Counted from the first letter of the stretch, positions 1 through 10,089 are shown. The stretch is DNA of 64,000 nucleotides from Sulfuriferula sp. (GCA_013140765.1 JABFSE010000008.1:1-64000); one strand, 5' to 3'. The notes: generated from the sequence alone by a model not told the origin. Numbers and translations are program-made.

Positions 1-21
1 ACGCCCATGCCATCAGCCCCA

Positions 22-432
22 TTACATTTTGCAAACAGGGCCGTTATACGGTTGCAATGCGCTTTTTGCCACCGCCGCAAACATAGTATGGATTTCTTCT
101 ACCGTAAAATTCGCCATCAATCGCCCCGCCAAATCAGGTGGAATACCCACCGTTGTCGTACCACCGTCAGGCAAATCGACACAAAATCCTGCTACGTGCT
201 TTTCTAGCCCGCCTTCTTCAGCCTCGACCAACTGCATCTGCTCTTCTTGCAGTTGGTCGTATGCGGTTTCCAGCAAATCCATCAATTCTTGCGTCAATTG
301 CAACTCAGGCACAGCGACTACCCAACCGAAATGATCATCGCGTTGCTCGCTAGTCAAGCTCAAGCCCGACAAATAATCAACAAAACGATCACGCAATACC
401 GCTTCAAAAAATATAAATTCCAAATTCATCAT
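22..432 (-). CDS. hypothetical protein, 136 aa
   Basis: ORF track; starts directly upstream of the rluB stop side on the same strand; no family recognised. Confidence 0.6.
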   Translation of the reverse strand: MMNLEFIFFEAVLRDRFVDYLSGLSLTSEQRDDHFGWVVAVPELQLTQELMDLLETAYDQLQEEQMQLVEAEEGGLEKHVAGFCVDLPDGGTTTVGIPPDLAGRLMANFTVEEIHTMFAAVAKSALQPYNGPVCKM

Positions 433-1404
433 CTATCTCTTTTTATCCTGCGGGCGGCTTTGTGGTAAAAACTCAGGCACAGGCAACGCCACCCAATTCA
501 ATATAGACGCAACTTGCGCCGTTTCCAATTCCAGCATCTGCCCACGTTTGACGCGTGGCGGCAAATTCACCATGCCAAAACGCACACGAATAAGGCGGCT
601 CACCATCATCCCCATTTTCTCAAACATACGCCGCACTTCGCGGTTACGCCCTTCTTTAATAATCACTTGATACCAACGATTTGAGCTTTCACCGCCCATT
701 TCAGCAATACGTTCAAAATACGCCATACCGTCTTCCAACTCTATACCTGCAGTCATTTGCTTCATTTGCTCTTGACTCAATTCGCCCATGATACGCACGG
801 TATATTCGCGTTCAACTTCAAAGCTAGGATGCATTAAACGGTTAGCAAGTTCACCGCTAGTGGTAAAAATAAGCAAACCTTCGGTATTAAAATCCAGTCG
901 CCCTATCGCTATCCACTTGCCATTACGCACGCGCGGCAAGGCATCGAATACGGTTTTACGCGCTTTGGGATCATCACGGCTGACGATTTCGCCTTCTTGT
1001 TTGTGGTAAATCAAAATGCGCGGCAATTCGACTTCAAAGCTCAATTTAACAGGGCGTTTATCGACCAGCACACGGTCGCCAGGCATGATACGGTCGCCCA
1101 ATGTCGCGGTTTCGCCGTTGACCGACACGCGCCCAGCCGTAATCCACGTTTCCATTTCACGACGCGAACCTAAACCAGCGGCGGCCAACATTTTTTGTAG
1201 CTTATGCCCTTCAGCAGGCGCGGCTTCATCTTCGACTATATCCGTCGTGTCAGGCACTTTGGGTGGCACTGGTGCTACAGGTTTGCCTGCTCGCACAGGT
1301 CGTGTTGGCTGAGTTTTAACAGGTGCTGGCGTTGTTTGCGTTTGCCGCGCAGGCTTAGGTGGCGTGGATGGTTTGCTGGGACGACGAATTGGGGATGCGG
1401 CCAT
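433..1404 (-). CDS. rluB: 23S rRNA pseudouridine synthase RluB-type
   Basis: S4 domain (KLQKMLAAAGLGSRREMETWITAGRVSVNG) and the GRLDFNTEGLLIFTTSGELANRLMHPSFEVEREY motif; located next to scpB. Confidence 0.92.
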   Translation of the reverse strand: MAASPIRRPSKPSTPPKPARQTQTTPAPVKTQPTRPVRAGKPVAPVPPKVPDTTDIVEDEAAPAEGHKLQKMLAAAGLGSRREMETWITAGRVSVNGETATLGDRIMPGDRVLVDKRPVKLSFEVELPRILIYHKQEGEIVSRDDPKARKTVFDALPRVRNGKWIAIGRLDFNTEGLLIFTTSGELANRLMHPSFEVEREYTVRIMGELSQEQMKQMTAGIELEDGMAYFERIAEMGGESSNRWYQVIIKEGRNREVRRMFEKMGMMVSRLIRVRFGMVNLPPRVKRGQMLELETAQVASILNWVALPVPEFLPQSRPQDKKR

Positions 1405-1442
1405 GGTGATTCCGATGCTAACTAACAATGCTCAATTATACG

Positions 1443-2018
1443 TTACTCCGCCGCATCTGATACTAATTCCAAGTCCAGCGTATAAGGATTCGGCGCAACT
1501 AATTGCCCTAATTCAGCAAGTGGCGGCAATTCTGCCAACGCACGCAGATTCAAATCACTCAAAAACTGCGGTGTAGTCACATACAACGCAGGGCGACCTG
1601 GCACTTCCCTATGCCCCACCGTTTTAATCCACTCGCGCTGCTCTAAGGTTTTAATAATTTGCGTATTGATAGTCACACCCCGTATTTCCTCGATGTCGCC
1701 GCGTGTCACAGGTTGTTTATAAGCGATGACTGCCAGCGTTTCCATCACGGCACGCGAATACTTGGGTGGGCGTTCTGGGCTTAACCGTTGTAAATAAACT
1801 TGATACTCTGCCCGCGTTTGAAACCGCCAGCCATCCGCCACCACAACCAACGCCAAACCTTTGTGCGCCCACTCATCACGCAATTCGTTCAAAGCCCGAT
1901 AAATCAACTCTGCACTTAAATCCCCAGCCAAGGCTGTACGCATTTCGTTAATGGTCAATGGCTCGCCATGCGCGAACAGCATGACCTCTAATATGTTTTT
2001 TAACTCAGCGTGTTTCAT
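1443..2018 (-). CDS. scpB: segregation and condensation protein ScpB
   Basis: VMETLAVIAYKQPVTRGDIEEIRGV motif; adjacent to scpA. Confidence 0.94.
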   Translation of the reverse strand: MKHAELKNILEVMLFAHGEPLTINEMRTALAGDLSAELIYRALNELRDEWAHKGLALVVVADGWRFQTRAEYQVYLQRLSPERPPKYSRAVMETLAVIAYKQPVTRGDIEEIRGVTINTQIIKTLEQREWIKTVGHREVPGRPALYVTTPQFLSDLNLRALAELPPLAELGQLVAPNPYTLDLELVSDAAE

Positions 2019-2821
2019 GCCACCACTCCCGCCAAACGCAGGTATATCGGCGCAAATTCAGCATTTTGGGTAATTTCCACCCTGTGCTCCCGCGCTAATT
2101 CCAACATAGCCAAAAACTTCACCACGACATGCGACACGCCTAACGCTGGCTCGAATAACGACGTAAATTCCATAAACAAATCACCCTGCAAACTATGCAA
2201 TATCTGCCCCATCGCCTCACGCACCGACAACACCTGTTGCGTCACCTGATGATGGCGGCGTGTGCCTGCCCGCGCTATCAGCCCCAACCAAGCATCACGT
2301 AAATCATCGCCGTGCACTTGCGGCAACAAGCGAGCGGCTTCTGCCTGCCAGCTATGCGCCGCCACAAAGTCACGCCCCAAACGCGGCAACGCATCCAACT
2401 GCTGTGCCGCGAGCTTCATTTGCTCATATTCCAACAATCGCCGCACCAATGTCGCACGCGGGTCTAAATCAGCGTCATCGTCACCTAGCAATACAGGGCG
2501 CGGCAACAACATACGTGATTTAATTTCAATCAACAACGCCGCCATGAGCAAATACTCAGCCGCTAATTCCAGCTGGGAATTACGCATTAAATGCACATAC
2601 TCCATATACTGCGCGGTCAATTGCGCCATCGGAATATCTAACACATCTAAATGATGTTTGCGAATCAGATACAGCAATAAATCCAGCGGACCCTCGAACG
2701 CGCCCAAATAAACTGCCAACGCATCTGGCGGAATATATAAATCATCGGGCAATACTGTCATCGTCGCACCATTAACTCGCGCTAATACTGCAGACTCCTC
2801 CACTATAGTCAAGTTATCCAC
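2015..2821 (-). CDS. scpA: segregation and condensation protein ScpA
   Basis: FEGPLDLLLYLIRKHHLDVLDIPMAQLTAQYMEY motif; 4-nt overlap with scpB. Confidence 0.94.
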   Translation of the reverse strand: MDNLTIVEESAVLARVNGATMTVLPDDLYIPPDALAVYLGAFEGPLDLLLYLIRKHHLDVLDIPMAQLTAQYMEYVHLMRNSQLELAAEYLLMAALLIEIKSRMLLPRPVLLGDDDADLDPRATLVRRLLEYEQMKLAAQQLDALPRLGRDFVAAHSWQAEAARLLPQVHGDDLRDAWLGLIARAGTRRHHQVTQQVLSVREAMGQILHSLQGDLFMEFTSLFEPALGVSHVVVKFLAMLELAREHRVEITQNAEFAPIYLRLAGVVA

Positions 2822-2938
2822 CCTGACGACATCGCGTTTTAACGAATAAATGTGCCAATCTGTTACTCCTCGGTTTTCTCAATATCAGTTATCGGGTAAA
2901 CTCACAGAATATCATTTTTGTTTGAATTAGGGACATAC

Positions 2939-3814
2939 ATGCTCACAGGTAGTTTAGTTGCGATAGTCACCCCCATGTTTGCTGATGGTAGCCTCGATTT
3001 ACCGAGCTTACGCGCATTGGTGGATTGGCATATCGCAGAAGGAACCGACGGTATCGTCGTTGTCGGCACGACAGGCGAATCGCCTACCGTTGACTTTGAT
3101 GAGCATTGCACGCTGATACGCGCCGTCGTCGAACAAAGCGCAGGCCGCGTACCCGTTATTGCGGGCACGGGTGCTAACTCCACCCGCGAAGCCATTACCC
3201 TGACTCAGTGCGCATTGTCCGCAGGTGCTGATTACGGCTTATCAGTCGCCCCGTATTACAACAAACCTGGGCAAGCAGGCCTATACCAGCACTTCAAAAC
3301 CATCGCCGAAGCCGTTGATTTACCGCTCATACTCTACAACGTACCAGGTCGCACCGTCAGCGACATCAGCAACGATACCGCCTTACAACTAGCACAAATC
3401 CCCAACATCGTCGGCATTAAAGACGCGACAGGCAGCATAGAACGCGCCACCGATTTAATCATGCGCGCCCCTGCCGATTTTGCCCTTTATACAGGCGACG
3501 ATGCCAGTGCTTACGCTTTTATGTTACTCGGCGGGCACGGCGTGATTTCCGTCACCGCCAACGTCGCCCCACGCGCTATGCACGATATGTGCGTAGCAGC
3601 ATTTAACGGCGATTTACAACACGGTCGTGAAATCAACCACAGCCTATTTGGTTTACATCGTAAACTATTTGTCGAAGCCAACCCCATCCCAGTAAAATGG
3701 GCATTAGCAGAAATGGGGCGCATGGCACAAGGTATCCGTTTACCGCTCACCGAGTTAGCCCCTGAATACCACGAAACACTACGCGCAGCCATGCGTTCAG
3801 CTCACGCCCTTTAA
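2939..3814 (+). CDS. dapA: 4-hydroxy-tetrahydrodipicolinate synthase
   Basis: DapA motifs [43 protein letters not shown]. Confidence 0.96.
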   Translation: MLTGSLVAIVTPMFADGSLDLPSLRALVDWHIAEGTDGIVVVGTTGESPTVDFDEHCTLIRAVVEQSAGRVPVIAGTGANSTREAITLTQCALSAGADYGLSVAPYYNKPGQAGLYQHFKTIAEAVDLPLILYNVPGRTVSDISNDTALQLAQIPNIVGIKDATGSIERATDLIMRAPADFALYTGDDASAYAFMLLGGHGVISVTANVAPRAMHDMCVAAFNGDLQHGREINHSLFGLHRKLFVEANPIPVKWALAEMGRMAQGIRLPLTELAPEYHETLRAAMRSAHAL

Positions 3815-3822
3815 GGATTATT

Positions 3823-4965
3823 ATGCAACGTAAATCATTATCCATCGCCCTCATCAGCACTGGCATCATCATCAGCTTAGGTGGATGCAGTAGCATAGAC
3901 ATCCTCGACAGCAAAAAAATAGACTACAAATCAGCAGGCAAAATCCCCACGCTAGAAGTCCCACCCGACTTAACCGCGCCCAGCTCGGACGGCCGCTATA
4001 AAGTCCCCGATTTAAGCCCATCAGGCAGTGCCACCTACTCCGCATACAACGCCGAGCGCGGCACAAACACAACCACCGATAACACCATATTACCGACACA
4101 AGACAAAGTACGCTTAGAACGCGCAGGTAGCGAACGCTGGTTAGTCGTTGACCAAGCACCTGATAAAGTCTGGCCTATCATCAAAGAATTCTGGCAAGAA
4201 AACGGCTTTATCCTCACTCAAGAAAACCCTAATACTGGCATCATGGAAACCGATTGGGCAGAAAACCGCGCCAAAATCCCACAAGACATCATCCGCAACA
4301 CCATAGGCAAAGTATTAGACGGCTTGTACTCCACAGGCGAACGCGATAAATTCCGCACCCGTATCGAACGCACACCTAGCAACCCGAAAGAAACCGAAAT
4401 CTACATCAGTCATCGCGGCATGATAGAAGTCTATGACGGTAGCGACAGCAAACGCACAGTATGGCAACCACGCCCAGCCGACCCTAGCCTAGAAGCAGAA
4501 ATGCTCAGTCGCTTAATGGTCAGACTAGGCGTAGAAAAAGCCCGCGCCGCCGCCCTCATCGCCGACAACAGCCAAGCCCAACGCGCCATCATCAACAAAG
4601 ACAGCAAAGGCAACAACAGCCTCACCGTCAACGACCCATTTGACCGCGCATGGCAACGCGTAGGTCTAGCACTAGATCGCACAGGCTTCACAGTAGAAGA
4701 CCGCAACCGTGCCAAAGGGATATATTTTGTACGCTACATAGACCCAGAAGCCGACAACGCCACCGCCAGCAAACCTGGCTTCTTCAGCAAACTCGCATTC
4801 TGGAAAAGCAGCACCGTATCGAGCACAGAGCAATACCAAATAGAACTAGCCGAAACCCCCGCCGCCAACGCCACCACAGTACGCGTACTGAGCGCCAAAG
4901 GCGAAGCCGCCCAACCAGAAACAGCCAATAAAATCATTAAGTTGTTGTTTGAGCAGGTGAAGTAA
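3823..4965 (+). CDS. bamC: outer membrane protein assembly factor BamC (NlpB family lipoprotein)
   Basis: Lipobox-like GGCSS, DYKSAGKIPTLEVPPDLTAP motif, downstream of dapA as is typical. Confidence 0.9.
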   Translation: MQRKSLSIALISTGIIISLGGCSSIDILDSKKIDYKSAGKIPTLEVPPDLTAPSSDGRYKVPDLSPSGSATYSAYNAERGTNTTTDNTILPTQDKVRLERAGSERWLVVDQAPDKVWPIIKEFWQENGFILTQENPNTGIMETDWAENRAKIPQDIIRNTIGKVLDGLYSTGERDKFRTRIERTPSNPKETEIYISHRGMIEVYDGSDSKRTVWQPRPADPSLEAEMLSRLMVRLGVEKARAAALIADNSQAQRAIINKDSKGNNSLTVNDPFDRAWQRVGLALDRTGFTVEDRNRAKGIYFVRYIDPEADNATASKPGFFSKLAFWKSSTVSSTEQYQIELAETPAANATTVRVLSAKGEAAQPETANKIIKLLFEQVK

Positions 4966-4972
4966 TGATGAG

Positions 4973-5005
4973 CAGTTCATAGATACTACTGGTATCTATG
5001 AACTG
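4973..5005. repeat. 14-bp perfect inverted repeat (CAGTTCATAGATAC-TACTG-GTATCTATGAACTG)
   Basis: Direct reading: arms 4973-4986 and 4992-5005, 5-nt loop, no T-run on either side. Confidence 0.85.
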
Positions 5006-5042
5006 ACGAATCCAAAAAACACAGAGAAGCTCACTTTACCAT

Positions 5043-5483
5043 ATGATTAAATTATTCTTACTGGCATTAGCGGTAACCCAGCTACTATTTACATCTGGCA
5101 CAGCTTCTGCCACGCAATTTTTCAAGTGCAACATAAACGGAGCAACACTTTATCAACAAGAACCATGTCAATCTGGCGAAGTTAGAAAACCACCTACAGT
5201 TAAAGAACTGAATGCCCAACGGCAAAAAGAATTGGCTCAAGAAAAAGAGCACCCCTCAACGTCAAAATCATCAAGCCACTTTAACACTTCATCTGCGGTA
5301 CGAAATAGCGAAATGGTAAAGCCCATTTCTTTACCTCAATCGTCGTTCAGGTGCGATGGTCGCCAACACTGCGGCCAAATGACCTCATGCGCAGAAGCGC
5401 AATACTTCCTATCTAACTGCCCTAACGTAAAGATGGATGGTGATAGGGATAATATCCCATGTGAAGAGCAGTGGTGTTATTAA
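5043..5483 (+). CDS. secreted protein, DUF4124-like N-terminus plus C-terminal excalibur-type calcium-binding motif
   Basis: Signal peptide; FFKCNINGATLYQQEPC; C-terminal CAEAQYFLSNCPNVKMDGDRDNIPCEEQWC. Confidence 0.75.
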   Translation: MIKLFLLALAVTQLLFTSGTASATQFFKCNINGATLYQQEPCQSGEVRKPPTVKELNAQRQKELAQEKEHPSTSKSSSHFNTSSAVRNSEMVKPISLPQSSFRCDGRQHCGQMTSCAEAQYFLSNCPNVKMDGDRDNIPCEEQWCY

Positions 5484-5651
5484 AAAACTATAGACAGGAA
5501 GACACAGACATCAGGTTTTGCAATACAACACTTCAATATGACGCTTAACTTTAACACATCAATTTTAATGTGTTTTATTTAACATAAATCACAAGCACAG
5601 GTTCAATATACATTTACCATTTCGATATAAAAATTAAGGTAGTTGTGGGCT

Positions 5652-5932
5652 CTATAATCCCATCTCACTATGCGATCCGATACGCACTAATTCCAGCACG
5701 TTGTCATCGGGTTTCCGATATATCAGTACTAGGTCTGGCTTGACATGGCAATCTCGGTGAACTTTCCAGTCACCAGACAATGCGTGATCGCGATACTTGG
5801 CTGCCAATTGTTCGTCGTTAGCAAGCGCTCGCACAATCTCAATGAAATCATTCGCCAATATCAGACGGACGTTCCTTTTGCTTCGCGTTTCAGGTCGCGC
5901 TTGAACTGTCCAGACTGTTTAATCGTCCGCAT
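5652..5932 (-). pseudogene. yafQ: YafQ/RelE-family toxin, apparently frameshifted
   Basis: From the ATG at 5932: MRTIKQSGQFKRDLKREAKGTSV then TGA; the body LILANDFIEIVRALANDEQLAAKYRDHALSGDWKVHRDCHVKPDLVLIYRKPDDNVLELVRIGSHSEMGL continues in another frame. Confidence 0.8.
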
Positions 5933-6179
5933 CAAGCACCGACTGGAGTTCGCTGAGTGTAACGGTTTCCAAATTTCCTCGGCGAGCTTCTTTCATTGCC
6001 GCAATGGTAGCTGCATTAGGAATCAGCGGATCAAATGGCAATGCGTGTTCACGTGCAACTTTGGTCAGCATTAGTCGCACAGCGTCAGAGATAGTAAGCC
6101 CCATAACTGCCAGCACGGCTGCTGCTTCTTCTTTAATAGCACCATCAATACGGGTTTGTACAAGTTGGTTTGCAGCCAT
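5919..6179 (-). CDS. RelB/DinJ-family antitoxin
   Basis: QTRIDGAIKEEAAAVLAVMGLTISDAVRLMLTKVAREHALPFDP motif; its 3' end overlaps the toxin start. Confidence 0.9.
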   Translation of the reverse strand: MAANQLVQTRIDGAIKEEAAAVLAVMGLTISDAVRLMLTKVAREHALPFDPLIPNAATIAAMKEARRGNLETVTLSELQSVLDADD

Positions 6180-6407
6180 AATTAGGAACTCCGATGTATT
6201 TATTGAATTACATTGCAATACGAATAACGTGATGATGTCAAATAACGAGAACCGAGCTCAGATACCGCCTTGCAATACAACGTACAACATTTGTTTCAGA
6301 TTTTGTCACAAATGACGTGCTCTAAAACGCATGGCATATTATGCCTGAGGGTGCATCATCAAATGCACGCGGTAAATGTTAGCGACATTAGCTTTAGTGG
6401 ACACAAA

Positions 6408-7676
6408 TTAACCCCATAGCGAGCCATTTTCTTCGCGTGTTTTATCGAGTTGTTGCTGTATCATGCGCGTTGTTTGTGCGCTTACGCCTAGCCGCATTGC
6501 AACGCTTGCCCAGTTAGATAACGCATCGAGTATTTCATGGATGATGATTTGCGCTTTATGCCAATTATCTATATTAGCGTGCGCGGCAAGTTGTTGTATG
6601 GCTTTTAAGGATGGCTGTTTGCCGTAGCCCATAAAAGCTGTACTGTGTTCATTGTAAGGGCTAGGGCTGAAGGTAATATCATAAGCTGGGCTGAGTTGCC
6701 ACTGTCCGTTATCTTGTTGCAAAAACGCCCAATTTTTACTGTGATCGTCTTGATTGCAGGCGAACAGGTTAAATACAGCACGTCTGAATAATGCTTGCCC
6801 GACGGCGGGACTTTGACACAACATACAGCCCAACTTAATCAGATTTTCATAGTCCAGCGACGGAGTACGAAAATCAGCATCAAGCAAGCCTGCCACGCTA
6901 TGCAAATGCAAATGTCCTTGTTCACCGACACAATCAAACCGTTTCACAGCCAACCACTTTCCCGTTGGTGCATCAATAAGTTGCCATGCGGGTACGTCGA
7001 TACCTGCTTGTTGTGCCAATGTTAAATACGCGGCTTCGCACACGCCCTCTTCGTGCGCTAATGGCAAAGAAGCGGCGGTAAATTTAACTAACCAAGGTTG
7101 ATAACCTGTTTGTGGCTGAATGCTAACATGCTGGGCAATATCATCTTTCAAATAAACTTGTGCTTTTGGTCTAGCACCACCAGAGCCCCCTGCTTGTGCC
7201 AGTGCGACCAGCACTTCCGATGACTGTCCTGCAAACACAGCCTGTGCCTGCTGCCCCAGCTCGCTCAGCGTAATAGCACTTTCATTGCTCACGGGGGTAT
7301 GAGTGCAGGGCTCGAAAGAGAGTGCCCCCACGCCGTGTTGCCCGACAAACGCCAAGCGATGTAATGGGGTCAGTTGGTGGGGCATCACACCTTGCTGACG
7401 AAAAACACTATCCATAAGCAACATACCCCAACCATCGGGCAAACTATCAGCAAATACCCCATGCAAACCTGCATGGGGTATTTGGGGAGCAACTTGCAAC
7501 CGATTGTCGAAAGCGAGATTAAACGGCGATAGACTAGGTGCGTAAGCAAGGTAATCAGTGTGATATTGAAAATAAATACCACCTGCGTTTTGTGCAAGTT
7601 CGCCAACTTGCTGTTTTTGCCCATCACTAAAAGTACGCCACACACTGAGGTGTTGCAAAGCGGGTATTAGTTTCAT
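6408..7676 (-). CDS. hipA: HipA-family kinase toxin
   Basis: ADSLPDGWGMLLMD, GGARPKA, and the catalytic region FNLFACNQDDHSKNWAFL / LSPAYDITFSP. Confidence 0.93.
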   Translation of the reverse strand: MKLIPALQHLSVWRTFSDGQKQQVGELAQNAGGIYFQYHTDYLAYAPSLSPFNLAFDNRLQVAPQIPHAGLHGVFADSLPDGWGMLLMDSVFRQQGVMPHQLTPLHRLAFVGQHGVGALSFEPCTHTPVSNESAITLSELGQQAQAVFAGQSSEVLVALAQAGGSGGARPKAQVYLKDDIAQHVSIQPQTGYQPWLVKFTAASLPLAHEEGVCEAAYLTLAQQAGIDVPAWQLIDAPTGKWLAVKRFDCVGEQGHLHLHSVAGLLDADFRTPSLDYENLIKLGCMLCQSPAVGQALFRRAVFNLFACNQDDHSKNWAFLQQDNGQWQLSPAYDITFSPSPYNEHSTAFMGYGKQPSLKAIQQLAAHANIDNWHKAQIIIHEILDALSNWASVAMRLGVSAQTTRMIQQQLDKTREENGSLWG

Positions 7677-7954
7677 CGCTTCAGCACCTCGGCTATGCTT
7701 TTAGGCGCGGCTATTTGGGCATGACAAACTGCCTCAAGACGATCTAAGCGATCCAGTGACTGCCACAATAACAATAATTGACGCAAAGAAATCTGCCCTG
7801 TTAATTCAAATTTTTTAATGGTAGCGGCAGGCACGCCACTTTTGGTCGCAAGGGCTGCGCGTGAGAGTTTTAATTGCTGACGCTGTTCACGCAGGTAGCG
7901 CACAAAAGCGTTTTGCAGGTCAGCAACCGAAAGGAGCGAAAGATAGGGTGACAT
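7673..7954 (-). CDS. hipB: HipB-like HTH antitoxin
   Basis: HTH LREQRQQLKLSRAALATKSGVPAATIKKFE; 4-nt overlap with hipA. Confidence 0.88.
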   Translation of the reverse strand: MSPYLSLLSVADLQNAFVRYLREQRQQLKLSRAALATKSGVPAATIKKFELTGQISLRQLLLLWQSLDRLDRLEAVCHAQIAAPKSIAEVLKR

Positions 7955-7979
7955 AGTTGTCGTCTCTAATCACTAAACT

Positions 7980-8036
7980 GGATACTATTATATCTTTTTT
8001 CAGTAAAAAAATCAATTTTTGGATACAATAATATCC
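7980..8036. promoter_or_regulatory. pair of GGATA-N6-TATC(C/T) palindromes, candidate HipB operators
   Basis: GGATActattaTATCT at 7980-7995 and GGATAcaataaTATCC at 8021-8036, just upstream of hipB. Confidence 0.7.
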
Positions 8037-8078
8037 ATTAGATAACTATGCAATACACCATTTCTATAGCAACAGCTT

Positions 8079-8116
8079 AAAAAATCAGCCTACAGCAGCA
8101 CTGTAGCTGGTTGATT
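8079..8116 (-). terminator. probable intrinsic terminator after the EF-hand gene
   Basis: CAGCTACAG-TGCTG-CTGTAGGCTG hairpin followed by T-run on the minus strand (one bulge). Confidence 0.6.
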
Positions 8117-8123
8117 CACGTCA

Positions 8124-8468
8124 TCACTTAGCCGTATTGCCTGCCGCTTTTTGTTGCTGCATACGCTCACTAAAAGCGGCTTGCAATTCTGCGCGTGAGA
8201 CTTGACCATCATGATTGGTGTCAATTTCGTCAAAATGCTGTGCCAGCATAGGCATGGTGGTTTCAGCTTCGGCCTTGGTGAGCGAACCGCTTTTATCAGC
8301 GTCAGCTTGATTAAAACGTTGCATCATCATCTCGTGCATCGCCGCTGGATTCATGGCGCGGGGCTTGCCTATGGTGTCCATCTGCGCGGGGGCTGATTCA
8401 GGGGTGTTTGCGGCAAAAACAGGGCTGGTTAGTGCCAAGCCTAAAATACAAACCAAGGTTTTACTCAT
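8124..8468 (-). CDS. EF-hand domain protein, secreted
   Basis: Two EF-hand loops: DADKSGSLTKAE and DTNHDGQVSRAE; signal peptide. Confidence 0.88.
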   Translation of the reverse strand: MSKTLVCILGLALTSPVFAANTPESAPAQMDTIGKPRAMNPAAMHEMMMQRFNQADADKSGSLTKAEAETTMPMLAQHFDEIDTNHDGQVSRAELQAAFSERMQQQKAAGNTAK

Positions 8469-8571
8469 AATATACTCCTAACATTGTCATCCCGATTGGA
8501 TGCTGTCATCATAACCAAGTGATGCAAACTAAACATTACTAAACCGTTACAAACTGTATCAAAAGGACAAC

Positions 8572-9960
8572 ATGCTTAACCCACTCGCCACCACCGCGCT
8601 CATGACGGCACTCGATGAGCACCGTGTTATCACCGATCACAGCACGCGTGAAATTTACAGCCATGACGAAACGCCAAAATACTGCCTGCCGCTCGCGGTC
8701 GTGTTTCCACGTAGCCATGACGAGGTCGTCGCCATTATGCGCATCGCGATTGAATACGGCATCGTTTTAATCGCCCGAGGGGCTGGCTCAGGTAATGTCG
8801 GCGGCGCGTTGCCTAGCCCGCAGTCTATTGTCGTCAGTTTTGAGTGCATGAATCAAATTTTAGAATACCATCCCGAAGACCGCTACATAGTCGTACAAAC
8901 AGGCGTAATCACTGCTGAAATCGACCGTATCGCCCGCGAACATGGTTTATTCTACCCGCCCGATCCAGGCAGTGCCGCCTACAGTCGTATCGGCGGCAAT
9001 CTCGCGATGAATGCCGCTGGTCCTCGTGCTGTTAAATACGGTGTCACCCGCGATTATGTCATGGGTTTGCGTGCGGTTACGGGTGCGGGCAACAGTATCA
9101 ACAGCGGTTGCCGCACCAGTAAAGGCGTAATGGGTTACGACCTCACCCGCCTGCTGGTCGGCTCAGAAGGCACACTCGCGCTCATCACCGAAGCTACCTT
9201 AAAATTATTACCCTTACCCGAAGCCCGCGCCACATTGAGAGTCTGCTACGCCAGCAACGCCGATGCCTGCCGCGCAGTCAGCCGCGTGATGAATCAAGCT
9301 GTCATTCCCTGCGCACTGGAATTCATGGATAGATTCTCCATACAAGCTATCCAAGCCGCAGGCTCGGCTACCGACTTGCCCGCAGGCACGCAAGCACTGC
9401 TCATGGTCGAAGCGGACGGCGTAGCCAGCGACTTACCGCGCCAAATCGACGCACTCCAAACCGCACTAGCAGGCACGGGGCTGTTAGATTTGCAAGTCGC
9501 CACTGACAAAGCTGCTATTGCTGCCCTCTGGATCGCCCGCAAAGCCTTATCACACGCAGTCAAAAACATAGCACCGCTCAAAATTAACGAAGATGTTGTT
9601 GTCCCCGTTTCGCGCTTGGCGGAATTAGTTATACACATAGAATACCTCGCACAAAGCTACGACCTGCCCATCGTCAGCTTCGGTCACGCAGGCAATGGTA
9701 ATTTACACGTCAATATCATGGTTGACCCTATCGACACCAACCAAATGCAACGCGCCAAACACGCCCTGCACGCACTTTTTAGCGAAGTCCTCGCACTAGG
9801 CGGCACGCTCACAGGCGAACACGGCGTAGGTAGCGAAAAACGCCCCTACGTCACCATGGAAATAGACGCTGACAGCCTCGCCCTCATGCGCCTGATTAAA
9901 CAACAATTCGATCCACACCAATTACTCAACCCCGACAAACTCCTGCCTGCGCAAATTTAA
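8572..9960 (+). CDS. glcD: FAD-binding oxidase, glycolate oxidase subunit GlcD / D-lactate dehydrogenase family
   Basis: FAD_binding_4 motif RGAGSGNVGGALP, PPDPGSAAYSRIGGNLAMNAAGPRAVKYGVTRDYV, C-terminal GHAGNGNLHVNIM and GGTLTGEHGVGSEKR. Confidence 0.9.
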   Translation: MLNPLATTALMTALDEHRVITDHSTREIYSHDETPKYCLPLAVVFPRSHDEVVAIMRIAIEYGIVLIARGAGSGNVGGALPSPQSIVVSFECMNQILEYHPEDRYIVVQTGVITAEIDRIAREHGLFYPPDPGSAAYSRIGGNLAMNAAGPRAVKYGVTRDYVMGLRAVTGAGNSINSGCRTSKGVMGYDLTRLLVGSEGTLALITEATLKLLPLPEARATLRVCYASNADACRAVSRVMNQAVIPCALEFMDRFSIQAIQAAGSATDLPAGTQALLMVEADGVASDLPRQIDALQTALAGTGLLDLQVATDKAAIAALWIARKALSHAVKNIAPLKINEDVVVPVSRLAELVIHIEYLAQSYDLPIVSFGHAGNGNLHVNIMVDPIDTNQMQRAKHALHALFSEVLALGGTLTGEHGVGSEKRPYVTMEIDADSLALMRLIKQQFDPHQLLNPDKLLPAQI

Positions 9961-9970
9961 CCTTGGCTAG

Positions 9971-9999
9971 TTTACAAACCCAATGATACTGCCTATAAT
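9971..9999 (+). promoter_or_regulatory. sigma70-like promoter for tRNA-Ala
   Basis: TTTACA (9971-9976), 17-nt spacer, TATAAT (9994-9999). Confidence 0.7.
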
Positions 10000-10013
10000 T
10001 GCGCTTCGTTGCT

Positions 10014-10089
<76 letters not shown>

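Noticed and set aside
6330-6370. GGCATATTATGCC and GTGCATCATCAAATGCAC palindromes between relB and hipA, considered as an integron attC-like site
   Set aside because: No matching R'/R'' core sites or cassette structure could be read; too weak to call
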